Positions 49,201-59,535 of a stretch of 64,000 nt of DNA are shown here, one piece after another. This DNA is from Oscheius onirici. Taxonomy: Eukaryota > Nematoda > Chromadorea > Rhabditida > Rhabditidae. Position numbers and translations under genes: made by a program. The stretch covers positions 744,001 to 808,000 of the forward strand of contig OW051473.1 of the NCBI GenBank assembly GCA_932521025.1, read 5' to 3'. The notes below the pieces were generated by a model. It searched no databases, had not been told where the DNA came from, and was given only the letters and a program-made list of their open reading frames with translations. Each line of letters starts with the position of its first letter. The first letter of the stretch is position 1.

Positions 49201-52200
49201 ATTTAACCCTTTTTGCTAAATATTCGAAGAATATTTTCTGTCGCTCACTACTAACAAAAAACGCTGTATTCGGAACAGCAGTAGGGGAGCTGAAGGTGTC
49301 CGAAAAATTCAGCGCTTTTGGACACCGGTGCGCGCTTTCATGGTGGTCGAAAAAGCTAAAAATGCGGCCCGGAAAATCCCATCTGAGGAGACCCATTTTT
49401 TTCTAGGTTAATTGCGATGGTCTTTTCATAGGAAAAAAATTCAGACCGATTGGATGCACTGGATTCGAGTTATCGCGATTTTCAGTTTTCAGCGCGCCGC
49501 ACTAAGCCAACGGCAAACCAAGCGCAATTACTAACAAAAACGCTGAATTTGGACCACTTGAAAGTCTCCTCAAAAATTCAGGGCTTGGACACTGGTGCGC
49601 GCTTTTCATGGGGACGAAAACTCTGAAATTGTCCGTAGCGCAGTGCGGGGCGACATTTTTGGTAATTTTTTTCCTATTTTTTCATATTCGAATGTGGTCG
49701 ATAATCTGAGAAACAAATTAGCCAAAAAAGAAAGCGACTCGGGGCGGAGGCCACAAACGGACACCATTGCGCTTTAGTAGAGAGAAGATGTTTTTAAAAA
49801 AATTAATAAAAGGTTTGTGTCAAATTTCAAAAAAAAAAGTTTCAGTTTTGAAAAACTCGTTCACTACAAGAAAGAAAACGGCCAGTACAACATCGACTTT
49901 GGAAAATTCCATAACGTCTACGATGTCAACACACCCAGTTATAGTGCGAAGGAGATAGACGACTTGAGGGTGAGTGAACAGAGGATTAGACAAGTTCAGT
50001 AGTAGTTGTTATAATGGGCTACTCTTCCCCGCATTACTTATAAAAGGGATTAGCGAGGGTGTCTTTTAAGGACGACCGATATGTTTCTCTGAACCTCTAA
50101 ATTACCCACACATGTTTGTTTCAACACCTTTTCACAGAAAAACAGGAAAAGCAAAAACTTCTTTGAACGTCAGTCCGATCAAATATTGCGGAAACGTTGT
50201 TCGGTTAAGGATCAAGGTCAGCTAAATGTTGCAATACTGCAAAGAACCGTTTTTGATAAATCAAAATTCTTCCCAATGCTCCAATAGAACGAATAAAAAC
50301 TACTAAAAACATTAAATAATCAAAAGGGGCGAAAATTCCGAAGTTTAAAAAGAAAAAGAATCATTTTCGTAGCAAATTGAAATGATTGATGTGCGCGTTT
50401 GGATGATAAGCGTCGTCAAAAGCACAACATGGCGACGTGATTTGTTGACGAGGTGCATCATTCCTCGTGTGCTGGTAGACAGAACGGAAAACATGTCTTG
50501 AAGACGTTCAAATGATGTAAATGAAAAGAAAAAACTGTATCTTCCAGAAGTTATCGTAAAAATGAAAAAAAAGGGGAGAAAATATTTTCGTGTTTTCCAA
50601 ACTCACGTGTCTTAGAAAGCCTTTCCGAACCTAAATAGTGTGAGAATACTCCATGGAAATGTCGTTTTGATCGGTACAAATATTTTTTTTTATATTTTTA
50701 AACAATGCCGAGGACTACTTCTTCGGAATAAACAGCACAAAATTGTCATTGTAGCAAAAGCCGAGAAAGAATAACCCTCCTCAATTTTGGCGTCAAAAAC
50801 CTTATACCGTAAAAGCTTTATTAGAAGCCCTGTCCTAATTGAACCCCCCCCCCCCCTACGAGGTGATTGAAAAATAGAAGCCCATGGGCTTCTATTAGAG
50901 CTTTTACGGTATCTTTCGTTGTAGAATCGAACAAATGATTTCCAAATTACTCCCAATATTAAATACACTTTCAAATTTTCAGAAGCGCGGTGAATTTGAC
51001 GAATCCCTCTATCAGATGTATCCGCCGACGGAATCGCGCAACATGTGCATGATAGGAGAAGACATGGATAGCCCGAGGGCAAACTCCATAGCTGATTCGA
51101 ATGCCGTTCCCCAGGTACAGCTTTGCTTTTTCTTCTTTCGATCACATTCCACACTGCATGTTTAATTGCGCTGCCGAAAAGCCTAATTGGCCTTGTGCCT
51201 ATGCTATTCGTGGAAGAGCAACTGGCTTCAATTGCGCAACACGGGAGAATAACGTGTTAGCGAACCGGATGGAGGAAAGAGGATGAGGGCAACGCGAGAA
51301 ATCGCGAGATCAGAAAATGGATATCTGAGATTTTCAAAATTTTGAGCAGGAGAGCCGTCATTTCATAAAATTGATATTCTATAGTTTGCAAAAGATTCAA
51401 AGACGGATTTGTTTTGTAAGGAAAAATTTGAAAATGTTGTTAAAATTCCATTCAATTAACCTAGAAAACGTAACAAAACGTGGTAGAAAATTTTAGAACC
51501 GATAGGGTAAAATTTGAAAAATTGGCTGTAGTATGGACAACATTATGCAACGTTTCAAGCCGCACGGAGCAAAGTCTTTAGGTCTACTTATATACTCTCT
51601 TCCGGGAACTTATTGCGAGTTTTGAAACAATAAATGAATCAAATTTGCTATTTTCGATATGAACGAAATAATAAACGTCAAATCGTCGGGTTTTAGCTCG
51701 GACTTATCCCAGTACTAATCAAAATAGACGCTTTAACGGAAGCACATCTAGTGACAGAACTTCAAAAAGATGAAAAAATCAGTTTTCTCTGTTAAGCAAA
51801 ACAAATATTTAAGTCAAATATTGTGTTATCCATGTGTACTCAAATTCAAAAGGAAACCAGCAAAAGTTATTTGTCAGTATGTGAGATGTTTCTCTCTGAA
51901 AGACAATAGGAATCGAACAGTTTTTATTCGAAGAATAAATATGCAGGCTTGGAAGAAAACGCGATCACGGAAGACACCGCAGATTTGCCAAGTTCCATAT
52001 CTGTATGCATTCCAAAAATCGCAATTTTTCGACTGATTGCACTCGCTTGTGCTTAGAAAAAAGGACGTTCAACAGTCCATAAAACGGCAAGAGCAGACCA
52101 GTCAATCCGGATGACTAGATACTAGACGAAATGGACACAGTTGTTTGACACGCTCGCTCTCCTCGCGCCTTAATAATTGCCATCGGACAGTTATAACAAA

Positions 52201-54616
52201 AAGACGCACGATTGCCACTAGCCGAATAATTGGCAACTTTTTGCAGATACAAATATTACGACGCGACAGCGACGAGGATCCTGATCTTGGCGAAGAAAGC
52301 ATGGAATTGGTAAGTAAATTTTCTGGCAGTTAATTTGGTCCCATGGATGCAACTAATTCCTAGTTCTTGCCTTTGACGCCTCAGTGTTTAGAATTCCCTC
52401 CCAGAGAGTTTTCAATCTGGTGTCGGGAGCAGGATAAATCTGGATGTGTGGGACGTCAAGAGAGAGAAAGAGTTCTAGAGCTAATTAATCTACACGGATT
52501 AATTTAAAGACGTTTGTGCAGATAGTTTGTAAACAGGTTGCGTGATTAAAACAACAGTCTGAACAAATTTTATAAAAATTGTTCTACCTTAACTATTTGT
52601 TTGACAAAGTTAAACTGTTGATTCCAAAAGCAAATTTTCCTGCAGCTTCACTAATCTGATAGTTCCTTGGCCTGATGCAATTAATGAAACTATTTTGAAT
52701 TGGAGGCAATTCTCACAGTCGGCAGGCCTAGACACCTTCCCACGCGTTCTTGGATATAGAAAATTGTGCATAAATGTTTAGCAATGCTCACGAGGATGCA
52801 GGAATAGGCTCCTTTTCGTCATTCTTTTCCATAACATAGTCTTCGTACATGGGCGAGGAGCGAACTTTTGCGGTTCCAGGCCTAAAATTTTCATTGAGCT
52901 CTTGATAAAGTGTCTTACCTTTTCCAAGCCCACTTTCGGTCTCCGTCTAGCCGTCTCATTGGCAAACTTTGCGGCTCCAGAGGTTCGGGTCCGACCATTA
53001 GCAGGTTTTTTCATTCAAACCGTCCAACTTTTCAATTCTAATGACTGTCCAATCGTGTTGGTGAAACAACATGCGGCTAGAAAATGACAAGGAAAAATAT
53101 CAGGCCAAAGTTCTTGTTGAATGAGAGACGTAAGATACAATTGGCCGAGACAGGATGTGTTCTGAAACATGGTATTAGGTGCGAGTAACAGTAGAAATTT
53201 GATAGAGAGATGCCCTTTGAATGAGAGGTGTCTGATGACTAGACTTATCGTAGTGACAAAATACGCACGTGAGGTCGTTCGTGGGGAAATTTTTTGAATT
53301 GTTTCGAAACCAGTTTTGTATCTGCAGGTCATATTTACGACTAAGATTGACTGAAATATAGAACAGTTTTAGTCTCTGATTCTGATACGGCTAACCGAGT
53401 TCACAGCATCAAGATTAAGGAATAAAAAAATCTGCTCGTTTTCGTTCAGTAGAAAAATGCAACTAAACTAGGAGCCGCGCTTTAACGTTTGGTTCTAAGC
53501 AGACCCAACGTCATTTTTAACGTTATCAGCGATTAAGCAATATTTCCAAGCTTGACTGCGTTTTTCCTGTTAGAGTATTTCAGGCTCGCCAGATTGAACT
53601 GTGACCTCACAAACAGGAAGAAGAAAAAATTTGAGGTCTTCTTTCAGTGCCAGTCGCGTAAAATTAGACACGTGAGAAAAAGGAGAAAATGAGTCAATGA
53701 CTGGAACAATAGCTGTTTTTATACGCCTGGAAAGGCGGAAGAACTAGAAAATTTTAATTTGACAAAAAAAAACAGAAAAAGCCACGTTGCAAAAACAGCA
53801 AAAGACTTTTCAATGTAGAAAAATTAAAGTTGGCTGAAAGAGTTGGAATTTTGTAAGCTGCAAACGTGAGCCGATCTTGGCTCAATTTCCTCAGGAAGCG
53901 AGGGATGTATGCAGCGTCAACAAGATGCTTTCAGTTATTTATAGTTCAGATGATCGCGTCTTTGAAATGAAGATCATATGGATAAATGCATGAGACAAAC
54001 AATAGGAAGAGTAAACAAATGTGATGACTGAACTTGAAGGGCAATCCTTTCAGCACTTTTATGAAAATAAAACTAAGCAAATTTACAAGCTAAAACAGAG
54101 GAAAAACAATGTTCCGCCTTTTTTTAGCATTCCTATCAATACTAAAAAATCTTATTTGAAAAAAGAATTGTAATTTTATCCGGGCAACTTGGTCTCGAGC
54201 AGAGAGAGGGGTGAAGAGAAAATGTGACGCTGCATGAGAAGTCGCTCTAATTACTTCCATAGAAGTCTACCGCAATCAAATATCTCCAACCCAGGAATTT
54301 TCTCGAAAAAAAAGAAGAAAAAGAATTTCCAGGTTGATCTCGGCATCCACAAGCAGTCGGTGCGTTCGGCGTCGCCGGTGGCTCTTCTTGGGACAAATCA
54401 CAAGACATCGTGCATTCGGCGAGGTATACATCATTTAATTTTTCTGCCCTCTTGACTCCCTTTAGGCCTTTTCACATGGCCATAGTCAGTGTAATTTGTT
54501 TCGTTTCAGCAAGCACTGTGCCTCAAGAGGCGCATGGCGAGTCGTCCACCAGTTCCTCGGACGTCGAGTTTGATTGCGAAACTGCGCAGCCATATAGGGG
54601 AAGCGTTTTTGTGTGA
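40204..54616 (+). CDS. Inward-rectifier potassium channel (Kir/IRK), 520 aa
   Basis: Conducts K+ preferentially inward and sets membrane potential (family knowledge). Sixteen exons join in frame to exactly 521 codons including the stop. M1 is about 45315-45393 ([20 protein letters not shown]). The pore is [14 protein letters not shown], with the TIGYG filter split by a 36-nt intron (45551-45586). M2 follows with a [20 protein letters not shown] block. The cytoplasmic part has [19 protein letters not shown], then [33 protein letters not shown] and [19 protein letters not shown], all Kir hallmarks. The Ser-rich tail ends GSVFV. Exon 1 ([12 protein letters not shown], 40204-40288) and exon 2 (44240-44373) join in phase but show no family match. 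An alternative start exists at 44227. Two small genes lie antisense in its introns. Isoform ends are discussed under 55794. Confidence 0.93.
40300..44225. other. Long first Kir intron
   Basis: About 3.95 kb between Kir exons 1 and 2 in my model. It holds AT-rich sequence with a G+C-richer patch near 41870-42420 but no exon I can support. Confidence 0.45.
45551..45586 (+). other. 36-nt intron inside the K+ selectivity filter codons
   Basis: Begins GTAATG and ends TTGTAG, between ATA-G and GT-TAT. Removal gives TTIGYGFR. Retention would keep the frame, adding twelve residues with no stop. Its short length fits the neighbouring Kir introns (38-44 nt). Confidence 0.85.
46444..47161 (-). CDS. Two-helix membrane protein nested in a Kir intron
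   Basis: Lies antisense within Kir intron 46330-47336. Exon 1, from the ATG at 47161, gives [20 protein letters not shown]. It joins in phase through a 42-nt intron to [20 protein letters not shown], then to a Cys-rich exon ([20 protein letters not shown]) leading into a hydrophobic helix ([12 protein letters not shown]). A final exon has basic and Cys residues ([20 protein letters not shown]), a second helix, and a short polar tail before TAA at 46444-46446. All donors and acceptors are GT-AG. Between exons 3 and 4, the in-phase acceptor is ATACAG rather than the nearer TTTCAG. About 150 aa. Function unknown. Confidence 0.7.
48880..49205. repeat. Large imperfect inverted repeat in a Kir intron
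   Basis: The arm at about 48955-49058 pairs with 49097-49204 (for example AGAGCAATACAAAAACGGAG against its complement on the right side). A 36-nt spacer separates them. A third, diverged part-copy precedes it at 48880-48955. Probably a palindromic MITE. Confidence 0.85.
49249..49660 (+). repeat. Diverged direct repeat (two copies)
   Basis: CTAACAAAAA followed by CGCTG opens copies at about 49251 and 49531. They share CCTGAATTTTTGA-like and GGACAC..GTGCGCGCTTT segments at equal spacing. Intronic and non-coding. Confidence 0.7.
50804..50912. mobile_element. Short MITE-like element with internal palindrome and poly-C
   Basis: The ends are inverted copies: ATACCGTAAAAGCTTTATTA at the left and the complement, ending CTTTTACGGTAT, at the right. 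A perfect 20-bp palindrome centred on CCCATGGG lies at 50875-50894. A run of about 14 C residues lies inside. Non-coding, in a Kir intron. Confidence 0.8.
52788..52998 (-). CDS. Small hypothetical protein nested in a Kir intron
   Basis: Antisense to the Kir gene, within intron 52310-54332. The ATG at 52998 starts [20 protein letters not shown] and runs to a GTAAGA donor in phase 2. A 37-nt intron ends in TTTTAG, and the second exon ([19 protein letters not shown], after [11 protein letters not shown]) ends at TGA at 52788-52790. The two frames only match after splicing, and both have a biased, protein-like composition, which supports a real gene. About 57 aa, highly charged, with no signal peptide or family match. 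Earlier exons are possible. Confidence 0.55.
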
Positions 54617-54649
54617 ACTGCCTTCCACCCAAACCGATCGAGAAATATG

Positions 54650-55790
54650 TTCACCTCTCGCTCTCGCACTCTCACACTTTGGAGCTAACCAATAACTTCT
54701 TCTAAAGACTAAAAACCCACGGTACGAAAGACGTTAGTTGGCGAAAGACAACAAGGGTCGGATAAGAGCATTTCACAAATTTTTAAGCTCTATTGACACA
54801 TTCTCAAGCCGAATTTGCCATACAAAAAAGTGCTGGTAAGATTCGAAAGCTTTGCAGATTTACGGAGAGACGAAGAACAAAAATTGTTTTTAAGTTGACC
54901 AAAAGTCAGCGGTTACAAATTTTTCATTAATACTGACACTGTTTGTTCAACGTGTTAATACCGATGAAAAGTACTTTCTTTGTTCCAAAAATTAGTGGTT
55001 TTCTAAAAAAAATAGATGTGATAAATCTATCTTCCCACGATTATAATTTCAAGACCTCATAAGCTTTCTGAGTTTTTAGTGGGATGGCGAAAAATCAGCG
55101 CTCCGGAAGGTAACCTGCGGCATGACGTGCATGATTACAATCTTTGGGCATGCATATTCCCGTCAATGCTTGCAAATATACAAATTAATGAATCAAAACG
55201 CGTAGAAGCATAAATGTACTCGTTTTTTTTATTCCCTAGGTGTATCATAACATTGTGAAGTGCTCTTATCTCTCTCTGAAAATGTTTCTATGTTGAACCA
55301 CAAAATAGCTTTTTACGTTGTTCCTACTCCTCTTTCCCTTGCTTGATTTCTCAGTTTAGTAGATTTCTGCACTCAGACTGATTTCCCCTACTGAAGATAG
55401 CTTCTCTTGAACTCTTAAACTTTATAATTTCAGTTTCAGGAAGCTCAACGGTGAGTGTAGCGCTCCACGGCTAGCCCAAAATGCCTTAACAAGAACCACT
55501 TCATCGTCATAACTCTTGTGATTTCCGCGTGATATATTTGACCGTGTAGTTTATATAATGTTTTTAGAATATTGCTCATATCATTTGTTGTTATTCAATG
55601 TAACGAAGTTTTTTCCTGGGTGCGAAAAGTAGCTCGCTTGTGTCAGTTTCTTCGGTTTCAATGAAACTTATCATCAAACGTGGGGGAAATTTATTTGGAC
55701 ACAAACGGAGTCAACCACAGACTTTAGCACTAAAAATTAAGGATCAGGTAATTTGATTCAAATAGACGAAATATAGGGGCCCGGATACTC
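54650..55790. other. Stretch between the two putative Kir end exons
   Basis: 3' UTR or intron of the Kir gene. A TTTCAG|TTTCAGGAAGCTCAACG|GTGAGTG mini-exon candidate lies near 55435-55452, but no clear use could be shown. Confidence 0.4.
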
Positions 55791-55793
55791 AAG

Positions 55794-55963
55794 TGGATAT
55801 TATGACAGTCAATGAAGAAAGCGATCGCAAGTTTAAGCCTTGGTGGAAGTACCCTGGCATCTCTCGCCAGCCCAGCCTGTCCAGCGGATCCCGTACCTTC
55901 AGCAACCCTGATCATTCAACGCGCTCGTCTTCACTCCAAGACGCTTCTACTCTTCGGATATGA
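55794..55963 (+). CDS. Putative alternative last exon of the Kir gene
   Basis: Entering in phase 1, this exon reads VDIMTVNEESDRKFKPWWKY followed by a Ser/Thr/Arg-rich tail ending DASTLRI and TGA at 55961-55963. Kir exon 15 (54333-54423) ends in phase 1, so a direct splice skipping 54510-54616 stays in frame. The acceptor ACTCAAG is weaker than the usual TTTCAG. If real, the channel would have a second C-terminus. Otherwise it may be a separate short gene starting at ATG 55802. The coding look is good; the link to the channel is my inference. Confidence 0.45.
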
Positions 55964-56382
55964 TCTCGGTCAGTTGAACTACTTTAAAACCGAATAAGCT
56001 TTTTTTTTAACAATGGTTAGCTATTTCCCGAATCTGAAAATTGTTTAAGGTTTCCATTACTTTGATCCGAAATATTCGAGACTACGAAAAACTTCCACAC
56101 ACTCCTTGGCGGATAGCACATTACGGCTGCAGGTCCTAACTGCAGAGGAACTGAGCCAGCTGGTAGTACAATTCCCAAAAAGTACCAATTGGGCTCCCAA
56201 CTGACTTATTTGCTTACAGAAGCTTCGCCCTGTAAAACTGAAGATTTATAAGCGAAGGAACCTGTTATGTTGTTTGCATCAGAATAATCTTTCCCTTAAA
56301 CTTGTTGAAATCATTTATTTTAAATTTTCATAGCAGGAAACCTGGTTTCCCATATTCATAATTATAAATCATTTTTGAAAAT

Positions 56383-56738
56383 CTACTTCTTTGGAAAATT
56401 CATTTCGATTCGAGCTAGTTTTTCAAGGTCAGACTTCAAAGCGGCTACCGTAGTGCCAGTTGGCTCAATAGGCGGGAGCTTATTAATAAATGTGTCAATC
56501 GCGGCCGGATGCTGATTAGCCGGCCTCTAATAATGTCCATAATCCCTGTTAACTCTGAAACGGAAGTCGCATCGATGAACGTGCGCGAAATGTTGCCTTC
56601 TATCCGGGAACTGACCCCAAAGGCACTTTTTTCGGCACCTGTGTGCATAAAGAAGGAGCCCAGCTGGGAAAGGACGCGCCGCAACTTCAGAAGTTTTCGT
56701 GCACGCACTATCGAGACAGTCTCTTGCAACTCCCCCGA
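56383..56738 (-). CDS. Uncharacterised gene, C-terminal part
   Basis: The frame begins SGELQETVSIVRARKLLKLR after a CTAG acceptor at 56738. It continues with RRVLSQLGSFFMHTGAEKSA and RIEGNISRTFIDATSVSE. It is joined by a very short intron (56525-56553) to PANQHPAAIDTFINKLPPIE, and ends ALKSDLEKLARIEMNFPKK before TAG at 56383-56385. The frame change and sensible content on both sides support splicing. An alternative reading on the plus strand over 56500-56742 is open but ends abruptly and lacks such a join. No start codon was found, so 5' exons are missing. I do not recognise the family. Confidence 0.5.
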
Positions 56739-57304
56739 CTAGTTGCTCCTATTCCACATAGTCTCATTGTAAACAACGGAAGCAATATGTTATCAAAAAT
56801 CCACGGTGAGTGAAAAAGTTGAAGGTACAAGTAAAAGCAAACGTGTAGGTCAAAAACTGTTAGCGAATGAGGAAAGTTTGGTTTCATCTATCGAAGGAGG
56901 TGAGAAGCAATTAAAACAGAGTTGTCAACTTTTACTTTGAAGAAAAGGGTCTGTTTACAAAATTTGCTATAGGAATACATAGACCTCGTGAAACCACAGG
57001 TTTCCCGGTAGTAGTTAACCACCAGAAAGTTACAACCAGTTTTCAACAAATATACAAAAAGACTAGGGTAGGAGAAGGATTCCCCCATTGTTTTCTCGTC
57101 AAACTCTTGTCTATCCAATAGGCCAGGTACGGATTGACACTGTAGCGCTTTGGTGCTGGTGAGGGTAATTATTATAACTATTCAATAGTTTATGAAGGAA
57201 GTTTCAAGAGTATGTGATTTTGCGGCCAAAACAGCTAGATGTAACTTCAGTTAAAGTGACTTTTTGTGTTGTACTTTTAGAAGCAACGTGACTGAAACAA
57301 TCAA

Positions 57305-59010
57305 ATGAAGAATCGCAGAATGAGCCCTTGTAAATCTGAGCAGAAAAATCTATTTCCAGAACGCAGCCGAGTCAACGAGCCATGTGTTGTTTGCGGCGAC
57401 TACAGTACCGGTACCCACTACGGCGTACTCAGCTGTGACGGCTGTTCAGGCTTTTTCAAAGTTTATCACGTCACTTATTCTGTTCAACAATCTATTTCAG
57501 AGAGCAATCCGAAAAGAAAAAGTTTTTGTCTGCAAGAATGTAGGAAAACCTTCAGAAGGGAACTGCATCATCAATCGTGCCCTCCGGAATCAGTGCCCGT
57601 TTTGTCGGTATAAGAAGTGTGTTTCGAGAGGAATGTTGGAGGTTTTTCTCTTTATTTTGATGCAACAAAACAGTTTAGGAAAGAGTTCAAACATACCGAG
57701 GACCGCGTGGCCCACGCATTTTGCATCCAGCTTCTGTTAGCCGTAGAGCACATGTGAGTTTTTGGTATTTTTAAACTACCACTTGTGTTTTAAGCCATCG
57801 TTGAGCACTCCATTACCGTCACAAGGAGATCCACTTGTACCGCCTTCTTGTAAACTGACCGAATTCGCAGCTGCTTCATTTTTTGAAATGTTCACGTGGA
57901 CAAGGTGCCAGATTCAATTCATTCGCCTACCGGTGGCACAACAGGTATGTACTAAAACAACACGTGCTGCCTCATGTGAAAGCTAGTGCACTGTAATTTT
58001 CCAACAGTAGTCCGTAGTACGATTTGACAAATTTCTTGAATTTTTGGTGAAATATTTTATACTCAGATGTTGACAGTCGAACTTTCTGAGGAAAAACATT
58101 CATTTAGCTTGAAAGCACTTTTGTAAAGTAAAGTAAAATTTCTTCCCGACTCAAGCCTGAGTTCCGAAGAGACTCATGGGCTGCGACTTTTTTTTGGGAA
58201 CGCCTTTACTTCGTAGCATTTTTTACCGACCTCGGAAGGATGGAAGCCTTTGATGGGCCGAAGCGGGGGTTTTGAACTTGGGACCCTTTAGACTGACGCG
58301 GCGCCACCTTCCATTGCGCCATCTCGCTTACTTTCGTAACTGTAACGAATTTTCTGTGACAAAGACAAAAGTCTAGCTAAGTTGTTCAAAGGCGACTGGG
58401 TAAAAACCTTTGGGACTTTTTAAAAGTCCTAGAAATCATAGACGAGAAACAATTGTATGTTCAGATCACGAGTCTACAGCAGTCTTGGCCGGTCATCTTT
58501 CTTCTACAGAGCCACGAGTCCGGAGCCATCAGCCAGGAAAAACTGCTCACTGAAGCGTCGTCCTACTTTCCAATCATTCCGAAACTTGAGGTGAGATTAT
58601 TTCATTGTTGAAAAATACAAATTTTAGGTAGCTGAGGCATACGAAAGAATTGAGGCTCTAAACTTGGACCATCAGGAAATTTACTTGCTTAAAATGCAAG
58701 CCTTGGTCAAAGGCTTCGACTATCAGCTGTCTTGCTATGAGGCACGGCTGAAGCAGGAAGGCTACAGTGTTCGACTCAAAAAGTCTGTTTGCTTTATTCC
58801 CATTCAAAAAGCAACTTCAGATGCCTTGATCTGCTTAATCTGGTCCATGTTCCGGTGGAAAGAGTGCTGTTCAAGCCGCTCATATCTGCAGCATCAATGA
58901 GCCAGATGATCGCTGATCTTATACAGCCTTCTCAGAAGATGCTTTCTTTTCTCGTCGACTACAGTCTCAAGCATTTTGAAGCCGAGGCGGAAGAAACAGG
59001 GAATGCATAG
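57305..59010 (+). CDS. Nuclear hormone receptor, NR2E (tailless/dissatisfaction)-like, 330 aa
   Basis: A ligand- or orphan-type transcription factor acting in the nucleus. Seven exons join to exactly 331 codons with stop. The DNA-binding domain has [20 protein letters not shown], the P-box [10 protein letters not shown] and a second zinc module with [23 protein letters not shown]-box-like [10 protein letters not shown] follows, recalling NR2E members such as dissatisfaction. The hinge is short. The ligand-binding part carries [19 protein letters not shown], then [20 protein letters not shown] (helix 3-5 region) and ends with helices near [20 protein letters not shown]. Introns are 37-44 nt except 57945-58464, which contains a tRNA-like SINE. 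I leave the symbol open because orthology was not tested. Confidence 0.9.
58190..58345 (-). repeat. tRNA-related SINE-like element in the NHR intron
   Basis: On the minus strand, GAGATGGCGCAATGGAAGGT is an A-box-like stretch. Downstream AAGTTCAAAACCCCCGC is a B-box-like T-arm. It shares GGCGCCGCGT with the intronic copy at 18.3 kb. It does not form a full cloverleaf. Confidence 0.6.
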
Positions 59011-59535
59011 AAGCAATGGGATCGCAGTCTGTCAATTTTTTATTCAACAAACTAGATGTGGGTGCCAACATTGTTCAAGCCATTATTATTTTTCACGTGT
59101 TCTTTGCTTGTAGACCATGTTGCCTTCTTTACCATGTTCATGTTAGATTTTTGTTTTTTTTTGTAACCGTAGTTACTGTTATATCAATTGTTTTTGCTTG
59201 AATGAAGTAAAATTACTTGAAAGAACGCTCTCCACACATTAACAAGTTTGCGCAGTCTGTTATTGTTACTGTAAAGGTGTCTGTTTTTTCACACAGGATT
59301 TCAAAGAATGAGACCTTTCATAGTGATGCGGTTATACTATATTTAGAACATGTCGTTTACCTTTTTTTTACATCAACAAAAATTTTCTCAAAAACCCAAA
59401 CCAACTTATTTACAGGTACGTATGTACAAATTGAACAAAGGGCATACGCCCTTGTAACAACTAGACCGGGATAAGGTCATAATAACGGGTAAACAACATT
59501 TCAAGTGAAACAAACAGTCAAATAATAACAAGCGA

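Noticed and set aside
55812-55997. Plus-strand ORF starting MKKAIASLSLGG that looks like a bacterial signal peptide
   Set aside because: It overlaps, in another frame, the better-supported Kir-type terminal exon. Nothing else here suggests bacterial DNA.
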